Source of the DNA: Neostapfia colusana
Taxonomy: Eukaryota > Streptophyta > Magnoliopsida > Poales > Poaceae
DNA length: 64,000 bases
Direction of reading: 5' to 3'
NCBI GenBank assembly: GCA_030760725.1
Contig: JASWHV010000004.1
Location: forward strand, 55,333,136-55,397,135
Made by a program: the position numbers and the translations under genes. Under the pieces are notes generated by a model. That model ran no database searches and was not told the origin of the DNA. It worked only from the letters and a program-made list of their open reading frames with translations. Positions within the stretch are counted from its first letter, which is position 1. Each line of letters opens with the position of its first letter. Of the stretch, positions 21,772 through 32,701 are shown piece after piece.

Positions 21772-22700
21772 TGACGGGCAGACGGCGGACTCCAGCTCCA
21801 CCAGGCTTCCGTCAACGAACCTGAGGGTAGAGCTGGAGCGATGCCACTTGGGCCAAGATGCCCGAGTGTTCCTCGAGCGACGTCGAGAAAGGCGTCGCAT
21901 CAAAGGGGCTGGCGACGGCATGACGTCGGCCTCGACCCAATCCTGAAGGGCAGATCTTCGCCACGCGAGCTCTGCCCCAGGCGTACGCCGCGCAGCATAT
22001 GCCACAATCATATGCCCTGCAAACGGCGCCCTCGGTCTATGGAGCAGTCTTGCCCATACCGGGGTACACTGTGCCAGCGGCGAACCAAGCGTTCGCGGCG
22101 CCAACACTTGTAGCAACAGGAGCAGGATGTGCGGCCCTGGCGCCCCACCTTTGCTTCGCGAGGTGGCCGCGCAAGTTTCGGCCGCACCTGCCCGAAAAGT
22201 ACGATGGCAGCGTCAACCCGGCGGAGTTCCTCCAGATCTACTCCACCGCCGTACTTGCCGCAGGAGGGGATGAGGCTGTCATGGCCAACTACTTCCCCGT
22301 CGCCTTGACCGGCCCAGCCCGGTCTTGGCTAATGAACCTCCCTCAGGGTTCCATAACTTCCTGGGGAGAGCTCTGCCGGCAGTTCATCGCCAATTTCGGC
22401 AGCTCCTACACCCGTCCCGGCACGGAGCTTGACCTCCACGCCATGAAGCAACAACCTGGGGAGTCACTGCGCTCCTTCATCCAGCGGTTCTCCCAGGTAC
22501 GCAACACCATCCCGCACATTCGAAGTGCTTCTGTGGTGGTAGCGTTCCGGCAGGGTGTCCGAGACGAGAAGATGCTTGAGAAGCTTGCGACCAGAGAGGT
22601 CTGCGATGCCTCTGAGCTCTTCAGCCTGGCGGACAAGTGCGCCAGAGCAGCCGAAGGGCGGAATTGGCACTCACTGCCAGCTTCCGAAGCCGGAAGACAG
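20998..22700 (+). pseudogene. gag: Element D gag
   Basis: The N-terminal region is duplicated and rich in Ala/Pro. The capsid domain is in the open frame from 21999: KFRPHLPEKYDGSVNPAEFL, then YFPVALTGPARSWLMNLP, SWGELCRQFIANF, and FRQGVRDEKMLEKLA, the usual Tat gag pattern. A TAG at 21287 and frame changes (near 21740 and 21900) separate the N-terminal part. No zinc knuckle survives; after ARAAEGRNWHS the sequence jumps to the RNase H connection. Gag would form the particle. The first convincing Met is at 20999 (MTKLPSAANS), in the same frame as the second unit. Confidence 0.75.
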
Positions 22701-23325
22701 CCGAAGACGGCGGAGTTCAAGCTGAGCTCCAGACCACGTCAGACAGCCAAGAGCCAAGCACTGGCTGACTTTGTGGCTGAGTGGACACCAACGAAGGCTG
22801 ACCCAGGGGGCCGCGAAGACGGTGAACCAATGTACCGAGCTCCGGTCTTCACCGGGCCTCACTGGACGCTCTTCTTCGATGGCTCCTCGCGAAAGCAGGG
22901 GGCCAGTGTCGGCGTACTGCTTCTCATGCCATCGGGGGAGCAGTCTGGGTACATGGTGCGTCTCAATTCCAAGGCAACCAACAACTTGGCAGAGTATGAA
23001 GCACTCATCTTTGGCCTAAAAGACAGTCCTGTCTCTGGGCGCTCGCCAGTTGTTGGCGCAGGGCGACTCCCAGCTAGTTATCAAGCAAGTTAAGGGTGAA
23101 TGCCCCTGCAATGACCCACAGCTAGCTGCTTATCTGCTCCACGTGCGGATGTTGGAGAAAGACTTCCTCGCCTTGGACCTGCGCCATGTACCGCGCGCTG
23201 GCAAGGCCGCAGCTGACGACCTCTCAACGAAGGCCTCCATCGGAGCCCCTGCGCCTGAAGGAGTCTTCGAGAGGACGTTTCTGCGGTCCACAGCCCGGCC
23301 TGCCGAGCCGGGCGAAGGGGGCTGA
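22701..23325 (+). pseudogene. pol: Element D archaeal-type RNase H fused behind gag
   Basis: Continues the gag frame with EFKLSSRPRQTAKSQALADF, the segment that normally ends the RT connection. Next come WTLFFDGSSRKQGASVGVLL (first catalytic Asp) and KATNNLAEYEALIFGL (catalytic Glu). A frame change near 23030 moves the rest to another frame: LLAQGDSQLVIKQVKGECPC (third catalytic Asp) and DLRHVPRAGKAAADDLS (late acidic end, intact as A-A-A-D-D). The domain ends at a TGA at 23323. A single deletion removed gag's C-terminus, protease and RT but left the frame open, giving a gag-RNase H fusion of 364 codons up to 23093. Confidence 0.78.
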
Positions 23326-23429
23326 ACCAGTGCCTCGAAGCTAGGCAGTCCCGGCGGCCATGGATGCCGCCAAAGGATTGTAAGCGTCACTGAGGACTCC
23401 GTGCAACCCAAGGCTCAAGATCCAGAAGC

Positions 23430-23790
23430 TCAAGTAGTCTTGATGCATGGACCACGGAGGTCCGGGACTCCTTGAAGGACATCCTTCCTGATGAACGTGC
23501 ATTCTCTGAACGGGTGGTGCGGATGGCTAAGTGCTACGCGCTGGTATCTTTACTGGCGTGGCGCCACGACATCCTATTGCGGTGCATAACCCAGGAGGAA
23601 GGCTGCGAATAGCTCGCAGTAGTCCAAGGAGGCGAGTGCTGGGAACACTCATCGTCCTGCACGCTGGTCGGTTAAGCCACCCGGCATGGCTCCTACTGAC
23701 CGAGAGCCACCTGGACGCCGTCAAACCTGTTAGGGATGCAATGCGTGCCAGGTCCACGCCAAGAAGACCCACACAACCGGTGCAGACGCG
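23430..23790 (+). pseudogene. pol: Integrase zinc-domain remnant in element D
   Basis: Over shifting frames I can read SLKDILPDERAFSERVVRMA, LYWRG, R-C-I-T-Q-E-E-G-C-E followed by a stop, and CQVHAKK, which is the usual order of the Tat integrase N-terminal region. Several stops and shifts are present, and the catalytic core does not follow. Assignment rests on pattern recognition across frames. Confidence 0.5.
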
Positions 23791-24484
23791 CACCCAGAGC
23801 CGTCGGGGGATACCGGCTCCTCCATGTTGAGGGCCAGCCGGACTTCCCAGGGCTGGGTCACGGGAATTACCCTTCCACATGGTATGCGGGGCCGAAGCCA
23901 TGCTTCCCCCTGAGATCGCCATGGGGGTCCCCCCGTGTCCGGCGTACGACGAAGCCACGCATGACCCGCTCTGCGTGAAGACAGGCGCTCCGACGCTACC
24001 CCAGTAAGTTCACCATGCTTACTTACGTGTTTATTTAAATTACGCATTAATTTATATGAACACCTCCCCACGCTCTAGACAGTGTGCGTCCATTGCACAC
24101 TCGGTTCCTCTTTCCCGCTCTCATGCGTAGTCAATATTTGCCGTCTTGCCGAAGGCGGTAGTGCTTGGGGTACCTGCTAGAGGCCCGGTGGCCTTTTGGA
24201 TCTCCCTTTGTAAGGGTACTGTACTGCCAGTTGGTCTCCTCCGAGAAAAGACCTACGCTAGACCAGAGGGTCAGGAGCCTTGCTTTGCCCGGTCTTGCAC
24301 CCAAAGCATGCGCACTCTGCCCCCCAGCGCTACGGTCTGAGTACCAGGGGGCCGGACGGTTACACCCTGACTGGGGCTGGGGCCAGACCTCCGGGACCAA
24401 GTGCACTGGATTACCCAAGCCCCGTATTCCGGCCTGGGACAGTAAGCCAAATGAGACTAAGGGACAGGAAAGGGGGGACCACTG
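23791..24484 (+). other. Non-coding 3' region of element D before the tandem array
   Basis: No recognised domain. A frame around 23830-23930 (LLHVEGQPDFPGLGHGNYPS and onward) is open but unidentified; it may be the worn integrase C-terminus or an unrelated extra segment. Confidence 0.4.
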
Positions 24485-25650
24485 AGCAGTTCCGGACTCC
24501 GCCCCCACAGCTGGTCCGAGCTCCGAGGCCAGCCCTCGCCCTCCTTTCAGAGGCGAGCGCTGATGCCGGACCTCACGCCCTTCGCTGGCCTGAGCTCCGA
24601 TGACTTCCGGACTCCGCCTCCACAGCCAGGCCGAGCTCCGAGGCCAGCCCTCGCCCTCCTTTCAGAGGCAAGTGCTGACGCCGGATCTCACGCCCTTCGT
24701 TGGCATGAGCTCCGATGACTTCCGGACTCCGCCCCCACAGCTGGGCCGAGCTCCGAGGCCAGCCCTCGCCCTCCTTTCAGAGGCGAGCGCTGATGCCGGA
24801 CCTCACGCCCTTCGCTGGCCTGAGCTCCGATGACCTCCGGACCTCACGCCCTTCGCTGGCCTGAGCTCCGATGACTTCCGGACTCCGCCCCCACAGCTGG
24901 GCTGGGCTCCGAGGCCAGCCCTCGCCCTCCTTTCAGAGGCGAGCGTTGATACCGGACCTCACGCCCTTCGTTGGCCTGAGCTCCGATGACTTCCGGACTC
25001 CGCCCCAACAGCTGGGCCGAGCTCCGAGGCCAGCCCTCGCCCTCCTTTCAGAGGCGAGCGCTGATGCCGGACCTCACGCCCTTCGCTGGCCTGAGCTCCG
25101 ATGACTTCCGGACTCCGCCCCCACAGCTGGGCCGAGGTCCGAGGCCAGCCCTCGCCCTCCTTTCAGAGGCGAGCGCTGATACCGGACCTCACGCCCTTCG
25201 TTGGCCTGAGCTCCGATGACTTCCTGACTCCGCCACCACAGCCAGGCCGAGCTCCGAGGCCAGCCCTCGCCCTCCTTTCAGAGGCGAGCGCTGATGCCGG
25301 ACCTCACGCCCTTCGCTGGCCTGAGTTCTGATGACTCCCGGACCTCCGCCCCCACAGCTGGGCCGAGCTCCGAGGCCAGCCCTCGCCCTCCTTTCAGAGG
25401 CGAGCGCTGATGCCGGACCTCACGCCCTTCGCTGGCCTGAGTTCTGATGACTCCCGGACCTCCGCCCCCACAGCTGGGCCGAGCTCCGATGCCAGCCCTC
25501 GCCCTCCTTTCAGAGGCGAGCCCTGATGCCGGACCTCACGCCCTTCATGGACCTGAGCTCCGATGACTTCCGGACCTCCGCCCCAACATCCGGGCCGAGC
25601 TCCGATGCCAGGCTTCACCCTCTCCTATGAGGCTGAACTCCGAAGCCGTC
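24485..25650 (+). repeat. 115-bp tandem array in element D
   Basis: About ten head-to-tail units start at 24485, 24599, 24714, 24870, 24985, 25100, 25215, 25330, 25446 and 25562, with one 41-bp partial unit at 24829. Each begins GATGACTTCCGGACTCCGCC and ends CTGGCCTGAGCTCC. Unit length is 115 bp, 116 in the last two full units. The array is in the 3' untranslated region, shortly before the polypurine tract. 115 is not a multiple of three, so the repeated ~77-codon ORFs here are by-products of the repeat. Confidence 0.92.
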
Positions 25651-25734
25651 AAGACCCTGCCAGCACAGGGAGTACTCAAGACAAGAAAGTGCGCGGGTAG
25701 GAGAAGGCTTCACCTCGGGCTCGTTACCTCCCCC

Positions 25735-25754
25735 GAGGTGAGCCCGGGGGCCAC
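25735..25754 (+). other. Element D polypurine tract
   Basis: GAGGTGAGCCCGGGGGCCAC immediately before TGTCGGTACCC of the right LTR; purine-rich with a G run, the expected plus-strand primer position. Confidence 0.65.
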
Positions 25755-25830
25755 TGTCGGTACCCGCGATATGGGGTACCCCTGCGCACAGGGGAAAATG
25801 CGTAAGGATCTCGCCCTTCTCCGCAGGGAA

Positions 25831-26142
25831 AGCTCCGAAGGCGCCACGTGTCCAGTGGGGCCGGACCTCCCTCCCCTCAGAGGAGAGCTCCGGGCTCGCC
25901 ACGTGGCCTACAGCAGCCAGACCTCCCCCCTCCGTGTGGAGAGCTCCGAAGGCGCCACGCGTCCAGCGGGGCCGGACCTCCCTCTCCTCAGAGGAGAGCT
26001 CCGGGCTCGCCACGTGGCCTGCAGAAGCTAGACCTCCCCCCTCCGCGGGGAGAGGTCCGAAGGCTCCACATGACCTGCGGGGCCGGCCCCCCTCTCCTCT
26101 GAGGAAGGCTCCGGGCCCGCCACGTGTCCAGCAGAAGAGCGC
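25831..26142 (+). repeat. 111-bp tandem repeat inside the D LTR U3
   Basis: Units start AG(C/G)TCCGAAGGC at 25831, 25942 and 26053. Each carries a CCACGTG-type E-box/G-box core and GGGCTCGCCACGTGG. Placed upstream of the TATA box, they look like promoter repeats. Confidence 0.75.
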
Positions 26143-26529
26143 TAACTGCCCCCGAGCGGTAGGCAGCGGGCGTAAAGACGCCCCATACCTTGCCCGTACA
26201 AGGTATTCAAGGCCCGCGTCTTCCCAAGACGCGGAGACGTGGAGCACGCCTCTGTCAGGTGCCGTTGCGCCCAGTCGCATCACAGACTGGCGCGCGGTGT
26301 CAGAACCTGTCAGCCAATAAACACAGCGACAAGACATCCCCTGCCGCCTCCGCCGTCATCAACCACTACGACTACCGTGTGGCATGGGCAGGGCGGCAAG
26401 ACGAAGACTCTGAAGCCTTCGCCAGAGACAACTACCAACATAACTGCGGATACGATAGTCTGCAGGAAATCTCCCCGGGGCCACCTGTCGGGTCCTGGGC
26501 CCCCCTTGTAAGTCACCCGAGCCTTGGAC

Positions 26530-26537
26530 TATAAAAG
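26530..26537 (+). promoter_or_regulatory. TATA box of the D LTR
   Basis: TATAAAAG in a GGACTATAAAAGGCTCGGG context, also present at 20635-20642; about 300 nt upstream of the LTR end. Confidence 0.6.
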
Positions 26538-26838
26538 GCTCGGGTAGGCGACGTTAGCAAGGGTTCGCACTCTAGCCATTCACCCCCAAGCTGTAACTCA
26601 CCCTCAAGCTCAGGACTCCGGTTCTGAGCAGCAAGCAATACAGCGAGCTCCATAGCTCGCTGTGGACGTAGGGTTTTACGCTCCGGCGGCCTGAACCACG
26701 TAAAACTCGCCATGTCAAGCTCTTACTAACTCGTACATACGCTCAAGCTCTCCGCAAGGGACTAGCCCCACCGAAAAAAGAACCTCCACGGGCTGCCCAG
26801 TGCAGGCCCGGGGGAAGTGTCGACCGAACACTTCGACA

Positions 26839-27718
26839 AAACCCATACCTTTTGGAGCAGCACAGTATCGCCCCAACTTCGATCTCCATGGCCAGGATCT
26901 GACCCAAGGCAAGGGATGGTCCTCCCGTAACCTTCCTCTTCCTCAGCACCAGGTCGGGCGCACGCTCGGACGCCCGTACTTGAGGGGTGTCCCGGGTAGG
27001 GGATTGACGCGGCCCGCTCAGCCGAGACAGGCCACTCGCCCGGGAATCGCATTGGGTGGTGCCGTGTTGTGCGGCACCCAACAGCACACATATGAGGAAC
27101 AATGTATTACATAAAACAATAGCGGAAGCTTACAAGTTTTTCTTTGTAAATACTTTACATCAAGTAACTACAGCGGAAGTCTATATCAACTCACGTAGAA
27201 TAACTAAGAGCACTCGAGATGAAGTCCAGCCCGTGGACTTCCCTCGCTAGCAACACGAAGTCAAGCAGCAGCGGCTGGGTTCTCCATGTGTTACCTGACT
27301 CGGAAGTCTCCGAGTCTCACCGGACAACCTTCTTCCTAGCGTCGATGTTAACCTGCAAAACCACTTTTATAGCAAGCGTGAGCACATAGGCTCAGCAAGT
27401 CTGACCCGTCTCTCCTAAACAAGAAACTCTACATGAACGACGGTCTCAATTGGGTCGGCTAGATTTGCATAAAGGACTCGCCTAAAGTTGATCCTTAACT
27501 TTCAGATTTTTAAGCCTCATTGTACGGACCTTGAGTCGAAAAGCATCGCAACTCCACAATCAAACAAGAAACGCTTTGTTGCGATGCTCCTTGCACAAAG
27601 TGAAAGTAAAGTTTAATGTGCCTATCTCTAATTCAATCATGGTTGCAATACAATTATTATCACGGTCTTACCAAGTTCAAAGATAATCAGTTCCAGTTGT
27701 TACTACATCAAGACGCAG
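26839..27718. repeat. 880-bp direct duplication, right copy (occupied site)
   Basis: Begins at the D LTR end and runs through 166 bp of E, the GGGAT duplication and the start of the C LTR. Beyond 27718 the C LTR continues normally, so this copy is the one contiguous with element C. Confidence 0.85.
27000..27004. repeat. Target site duplication of element C, left copy
   Basis: GGGAT here, GGGAC at 41610-41614. The duplicated copy of this junction at 19378-19382 still reads GGGAC, so the T is a later C-to-T change. Confidence 0.85.
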
Positions 27719-30700
27719 TGGGCAAGTATGCTCATATGACCGCGAGCGACGGTGATTCGAATCAGTACACGCCCGGACTACACGACACGTACACCCGTAC
27801 TCTGAGTTGCCGGCAGCAACCTCGACTGACGTTGTACGCGGCCACCTTTCCCAAGATCTTCCACATTGTACGCAGTCCATCTGCCCCGAGTACGCAAGCT
27901 CCCTCAAGGTACATACCCGCAGTGGTATGTTCTTAAGCGAGGTACCTCCTGCTACCCTGACGCCGAAAGCCAAAGGCAGATGGAAAAGTTCCACTATGGA
28001 TCTCCCAAGGTACATCGGTTTCCTGTGTCCCATATAGCCAGTATGCGCCCGGTACACAACTCAAACTTGTCCAACAGGGCCAAGCACGGACAGGCCTTAA
28101 CCGACACAGGCAGTGCTATGCACGCACGGCCTGCAACCTGCTGCATCTAAACCTCCCTGCCCGGTCTCCATTTCTTATGTGTGAACTTTCCTCATCTTTT
28201 GTAATTCGAACCCGTTCCGAATAAACCAGCCCTAAACTTGCGAGTAGCTTCCAACTACTCGACTTCTACCGGACCTTTCCTACTAACATTTAGCATAGCC
28301 AAATCCACTCGAGGAGGTGCTATTCTACCCTTTCTCTCTTGGGTATTTCTGGTCATGCAAGTGGGGTTTTCAATATCATCTAGACTTACTGCAATCAGTG
28401 ATGCAAAGCTATGATCTCTACAAATGAAAATGCTTTATAAAACTGTTCAAATGCAAACCGGGGCTTGCCTGTTTTGCAGGTGACTAAGGTTACAATCAGT
28501 TAGTGACGATCACTTGGAGCTTGATCACTTGTTTTCCTCCCTCCTTGATCTTCACTTCAAGTCCTTCTCACCTTCTTCACGTATATGCTACACGATATGC
28601 TCATGCATATGTATTTAATTGAAAAGCTTTTACTAAAAAGATCTAATGACAGTTTTAAAACTGGAACTTTATTTAATAATTTCAAATGACACTGGTGCTA
28701 GTGGTTTGGGTTGGGCTTAAACACTAAGATCAAATGTTAAGTGCTTTTCCCACTTAAGTGTTGATCACCTTAATAGGTTATCTAAGACAGTGGTGGTCCA
28801 GAGCTCCAATGGAGCTGGGAATTTTCATGTGAGTTCCTTGTCACAAGAAAGTCCTCTGGACCAAAATTTAGCACTTTTCATGGAGTGGTTTATTCAGAAT
28901 AATTCTCTAAGTGTTTAATCCAAGATGAATTAATTCTGAGTTAATAGCCATGTTCATGTCAAACTCAGTGAACTACAATTTCACTTATAGTTCATAGAGT
29001 CTACATGAATTTTTCCTAGGATTTTTTTGGAGCCAGGAATTTCCCAGAACTGAATTTACAAGTTTTGGAAATTCTCTGAAAATGTTTCTGTATTCATTTG
29101 AATACAGGAACTTACAATCTGAATTACCCTGATCAATTCAACTCAAATGAGCTGAAATTTTTACAGGAGTCTAATAACACCCTAAAGAATATTCTGACAA
29201 AATTTGAGGATTTTTGGATAAACCAAACTCCCTCTAAAATTCTTTTGCTGAACATCTTTAAAGAATTTTCGAGAATTAAATAAAGACTTTCATACAAATT
29301 GGGTTGCATATTTGGATAGAGTTTGTCAATCTGAGTCTAACCCAAATTTGAATCACTAAATTTGGAGGTTCCTAGCAAAAGTTATGCTCTTCTAAAGTTT
29401 GGGGAAAATCTGGAATTTGAATAAATCCGGGAAAAAGTTTAAACCTGACTGTGGGACCAGGGGCACGTGTCAGTCACCGGAAGCGTGCCACACGGGGCCA
29501 CAGGGTTAATTCCCGCGCTGTTACAATTGATCCCACGTTACAGAGTATCCAGCCCGCTCCCCTGAGCCGCTGACAGGCGGGACCGGCGAGGTCTTCTTCA
29601 ACCTCGCGCTCCCGCGCGATCCCGCCGCCGGGCTCGCCGGAGTAGCTCCGGGATCGGTCGTCCGGCAATCGCAGCTGCTGAAACTCTCCGCTAGGCCCTA
29701 TTTTAACCCGAGGAACACGATGGTGGGGCTTCCTCAGACCGGCGAGGTTCCTAAACCACCCCGCACCGGTGCAGCGGCTCTGACGGAGTCCGACAACGTT
29801 GCCCCGACGCTCTAGCCCGCCAAAAGTCCTCTGGAAATGTCCTACGGCATCAGTGGAGGTTGGCCAAGCTCGGCATGGCCGCATAGGGGCTTGGAAACGG
29901 CTCTAACCTAGGGTTCACCGTGCACCCGCACCTTCCCGCCATAGCCGCCTTCGGAAAGCTTGAAATTGCGCCGTGCACCGTGTGTTTCATGCGAGGTTTC
30001 AAAAGAAAACTGGTGCGCCCTCAAGTGTAGCCTATGTTTGCGAAGTTTCGTGGTGTCTAAACAACAATCAATCGGTAATTTTGCAGAACCATACCGGAAG
30101 GTCGGTTCACACCGGCCGGAGTGAATCCCCGAAATTCGTCGGCCAGAGGCGGAGACAAGCTCTGTGCTTCGGGTGGAAGCTGCACGGAGCTCCTGCGCAT
30201 CCAAAAGTGGCCTTGCGAGGTTGTGACAAGCTCTGGAGGAGGCTGTCCATGGGAGCGCCTTCTCTCGGTTGCGTGACGGCCGCAGCGGAAACTGGGTACA
30301 CTCGGTGTGGAGAGCACGAAGTCCCTCGGTGATGCACGAGGAGGTCGTGGGAGGCTCTGCGGTGCGGTTTTGCTGCTTAGCTGACATCCTCACGCGGTCT
30401 AGGTGAGGGTTGATCGACCAAGAGCTTGGCGGCAGCGCTCGGTCGGTTTTTCTTGCGCGAGGAGGAAGAACAGGCCGAGGCTTCGGGGCTTCGGTGATGA
30501 GAGGGAAAAAGGAGCCCGGCAGGGGGTAATAAAGCACTGGGGTGAGGCGGTTCCCGTGGGGAGGCGGTCGTCCGAGGCGGTGAACGCCGCTGTCGGCTCT
30601 GCCGATTGCTTCTCGTGGGAGGAAATCAAATGGAGACTGTGGACTGAAGATCTTTTGCAAATTTCAGTGCTCCCAATGACATGTGGGTCCCACATGTCAG

Positions 30701-31263
30701 TCCTCCTTATCCCTTCTAAAATATCTCCCAAATTTGAATATTGATGGAATTCAATTGTGGAAGTTTAAATCTGAGAGGCATTTGGATAATTGGGCAAGTT
30801 TTATCCAAATTCAAATATGCATTTGAATTCTTTGTCATTTAAAGTCCATTTTGGAAAAATGGGTTGCAATTCATTTCCATAAACCATGAAACTTTGCACA
30901 CCTCCTAATTTGGACCCAAGGAATTCAAATATGAAATCTGATTTTTATTTTGGCTGGTGCAAATGAGATTTTCAGCACAACAGTTTTGAATTCCATTGTG
31001 TTGTTCTCATTTGAATTTTTGTTTGAACAAATTGTTCCAAATCTGCTTTTTGTTTTCTCACACATATGGGAACTTCCCATTTTGGTTTTAGACCCCTCTA
31101 GGGTTCCAAGTTCTCAAATAAACATTTGACTTGTGTGAAGAAAACCCTCATGTGTGTTATCACATGTGGGGAAAAGTTTTAACAAGTCCCAAATTTCACT
31201 CATATGAAACAAAACTTTTGCAAACAAGAGTTTCTTTGTATTCACATTTTTGGGACCTTTACA
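27005..31263 (-). repeat. Element C 3' LTR (left)
   Basis: 4259 bp; on the - strand it starts TGTAAAGGTCCC and ends in GCGTCA. It contains a GC-rich block (29480-30650) with long but unshared ORFs and AT-rich flanks. The first 714 bp (+ strand) are duplicated at 19383-20096. Confidence 0.92.
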
Positions 31264-31281
31264 TTCCACCCCCTTAAAAGG
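31264..31281 (-). other. Element C polypurine tract
   Basis: On the - strand CCTTTTAAGGGGGTGGAA directly before the 3' LTR start; the purine run AAGGGGGTGGAA is the likely primer. Confidence 0.75.
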
Positions 31282-31333
31282 AATCTCGTCCCGAGATTCA
31301 AAAGAGGAACGAGAGGGGAGGTAATTACAAAGT

Positions 31334-32350
31334 TTATGACAAAAGCTCCGGATAGTTCTTGTGGATGTAATCTTCGGTCTCCCACGTCGCCTCTTCCGGG
31401 GTATGATTACTCCACAGGACTTTGTAAAATTTCAAAGTCCGATTCCTGGTGGTCCGGGTCTTTTCGTTGATAATCTGTACAGGTTGCTCGACATAGGTGA
31501 GATCCGGTTTCAACTCGTCGATGTCTTCGGTGCGAATGGCAGCGGTAAACTTGAGACACTTCCTTAGCTGGGACACGTGAAATATGTCGTGAATACTGGC
31601 AAGGCTTGCCGGTAGTTCCAGCCGATAGGCTACAGTTCCGCACTTCTCCGTTATGGCAAACGGACCGATGAATCGGGGAGCAAGTTTCCCTTTGACATCG
31701 AACCGATGAATCCCTTTCATCGGAGACACACGAAGATACATGTGCTCTCCAACATAGAAATGCAGCGGCCGACGTCTCCGGTCCGCGTAGCTCATTTGAC
31801 GAGATTGGGCAGCATTGAGGTTCTCTTGTATTATCCGAACTCTCTCTTCGGCTTCACTGACAAGATCAACCCCGAACGTTACTCGTTCACCGGACTCGCA
31901 CCAGTTCAATGGCGTACGGCACTTCCGGCCGTATAGAGCTTCATATGGTGCCATTTTAATGCTCGTCTGATATCTGTTGTTGTACGAGAACTCTGCCAGC
32001 GGTAAGTGATCATCCCAGCTCTTACTGTGGTGGATGGCACATGCTCTTAGCATATCTTCCAGTATTTGATTCACCCTCTCAGTTTGTCCATCTGTTTGAG
32101 GGTGATACACAGAGCTTCTAATCAACTTCGTCCCCAAGGATGCGTGTAGCTGTTCCCAGAAACGGGCTACGAACAGCGATCCTCTATCTGACACAATGGT
32201 GCGGGGAACTCCATGTAAGCACAAGATCCGTGCTATGTACAGCTCTGCATACTGCCTTGCGATATACCTTGTATGCACAGGGATGAAATGTGCTGATTTG
32301 GTTAACCGATCAACGATTACCCAAATCGAATCATGGTTGTGGGAGGTCAT
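31334..32350 (-). pseudogene. pol: Element C integrase core and chromodomain-like C-terminus
   Basis: 338 codons open. It carries the second catalytic Asp (VSDRGSLF) and Glu (HPQTDGQTERVNQ) of the DDE triad, the SYNNRYQTS and ALYGRKCRTPL segments, the GPY/F module (KGKLAPRFIGPF) and FHVSQLRKCL. The last ~45 residues (KVLWSNHTPEEATWETEDYI and onward) form a chromodomain-like module, the part by which chromoviral integrases are thought to target heterochromatin. The first Met is not the native start: the frame is cut from the upstream integrase by a TAG at 32354. The core as such looks intact, but it has no independent start. Confidence 0.85.
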
Positions 32351-32353
32351 CGG

Positions 32354-32701
32354 CTACCCGACAATGAAGTCCATACTCAAGTCTTCCCACTTCCATGCTG
32401 GTACTTGCAGTGGTTGCAACAGGCCTGACTTCTTCATATGGTTGGCCTTGACTCTTCGACACGTATCACACTCTGAAACGTATTTTGCAACTTCACGTTT
32501 CATACATGTCCACCAAAACTTCTTCCGGAGGTCTTGGTACATTTTATTACTGCCCGGATGAATGGAAAACTTGGACAAATGAGCTTCGTCCAAAATTTTC
32601 TTCCGTAGTCCCATATCCCGGGGTACTACAATCCGGTCGTTGAACCACAAAGTACCTTCATCGTCCTTCCGGAAGCACTTCATTTCTCCGTTGTCTATCC
32701 T
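32354..32701 (-). pseudogene. pol: Element C integrase N-terminal zinc domain
   Basis: Open between a TGA at 32702 and a TAG at 32354. It contains the HHCC zinc finger (EAHLSKFSIHPGSNKMYQDL, then CDTCRRVKA) and runs to WEDLSMDFIVG, which includes the first catalytic Asp. Each stop replaces one codon in an otherwise continuous frame with its neighbours. Confidence 0.82.

Larger units (their letters stand above)
20097..26838 (+). mobile_element. Element D: internally deleted Tat-type element with truncated 5' LTR
   Basis: Left LTR lacks its first ~237 bp; the right LTR is full (1084 bp). Between them lie a GGCGCGCCAGG primer site, gag, an archaeal-type RNase H fused in frame to gag, a worn integrase zinc domain, a 115-bp tandem array and a polypurine tract. 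Protease, RT and the integrase core are gone, so D depends on helpers. The 847 bp shared by the LTRs differ at about 30 positions by eye (~96.5% identity). The right LTR abuts E sequence at 26839; the left LTR abuts the C LTR through a CAG microhomology, which is not a transposition junction. Confidence 0.85.
25755..26838 (+). repeat. Element D 3' LTR
   Basis: 1084 bp, TGTCGGTACCC to CTTCGACA. TATA box TATAAAAG at 26530-26537. It contains an internal 111-bp tandem repeat (2.7 units). The first 237 bp have no counterpart in the truncated left LTR. Confidence 0.88.

Noticed and set aside
24600..25331. Four overlapping 76-77-codon ORFs of nearly the same sequence
   Set aside because: They arise because the 115-bp tandem unit has a long open frame; start and stop recur with the repeat and no protein family is matched.
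24485..25650. CRISPR array
   Set aside because: Units are contiguous 115-bp repeats without unique spacers, in a plant genome context.
29474..29884. 136-codon ORF present in both C LTRs (also 39829-40239)
   Set aside because: Conservation is explained by LTR identity; no recognised domain and no codon constraint visible.
29908..30660. 250-codon ORF on the - strand in the C LTR
   Set aside because: It lies in a non-coding LTR, is broken in the sister LTR (40263-41077), and has no motif.
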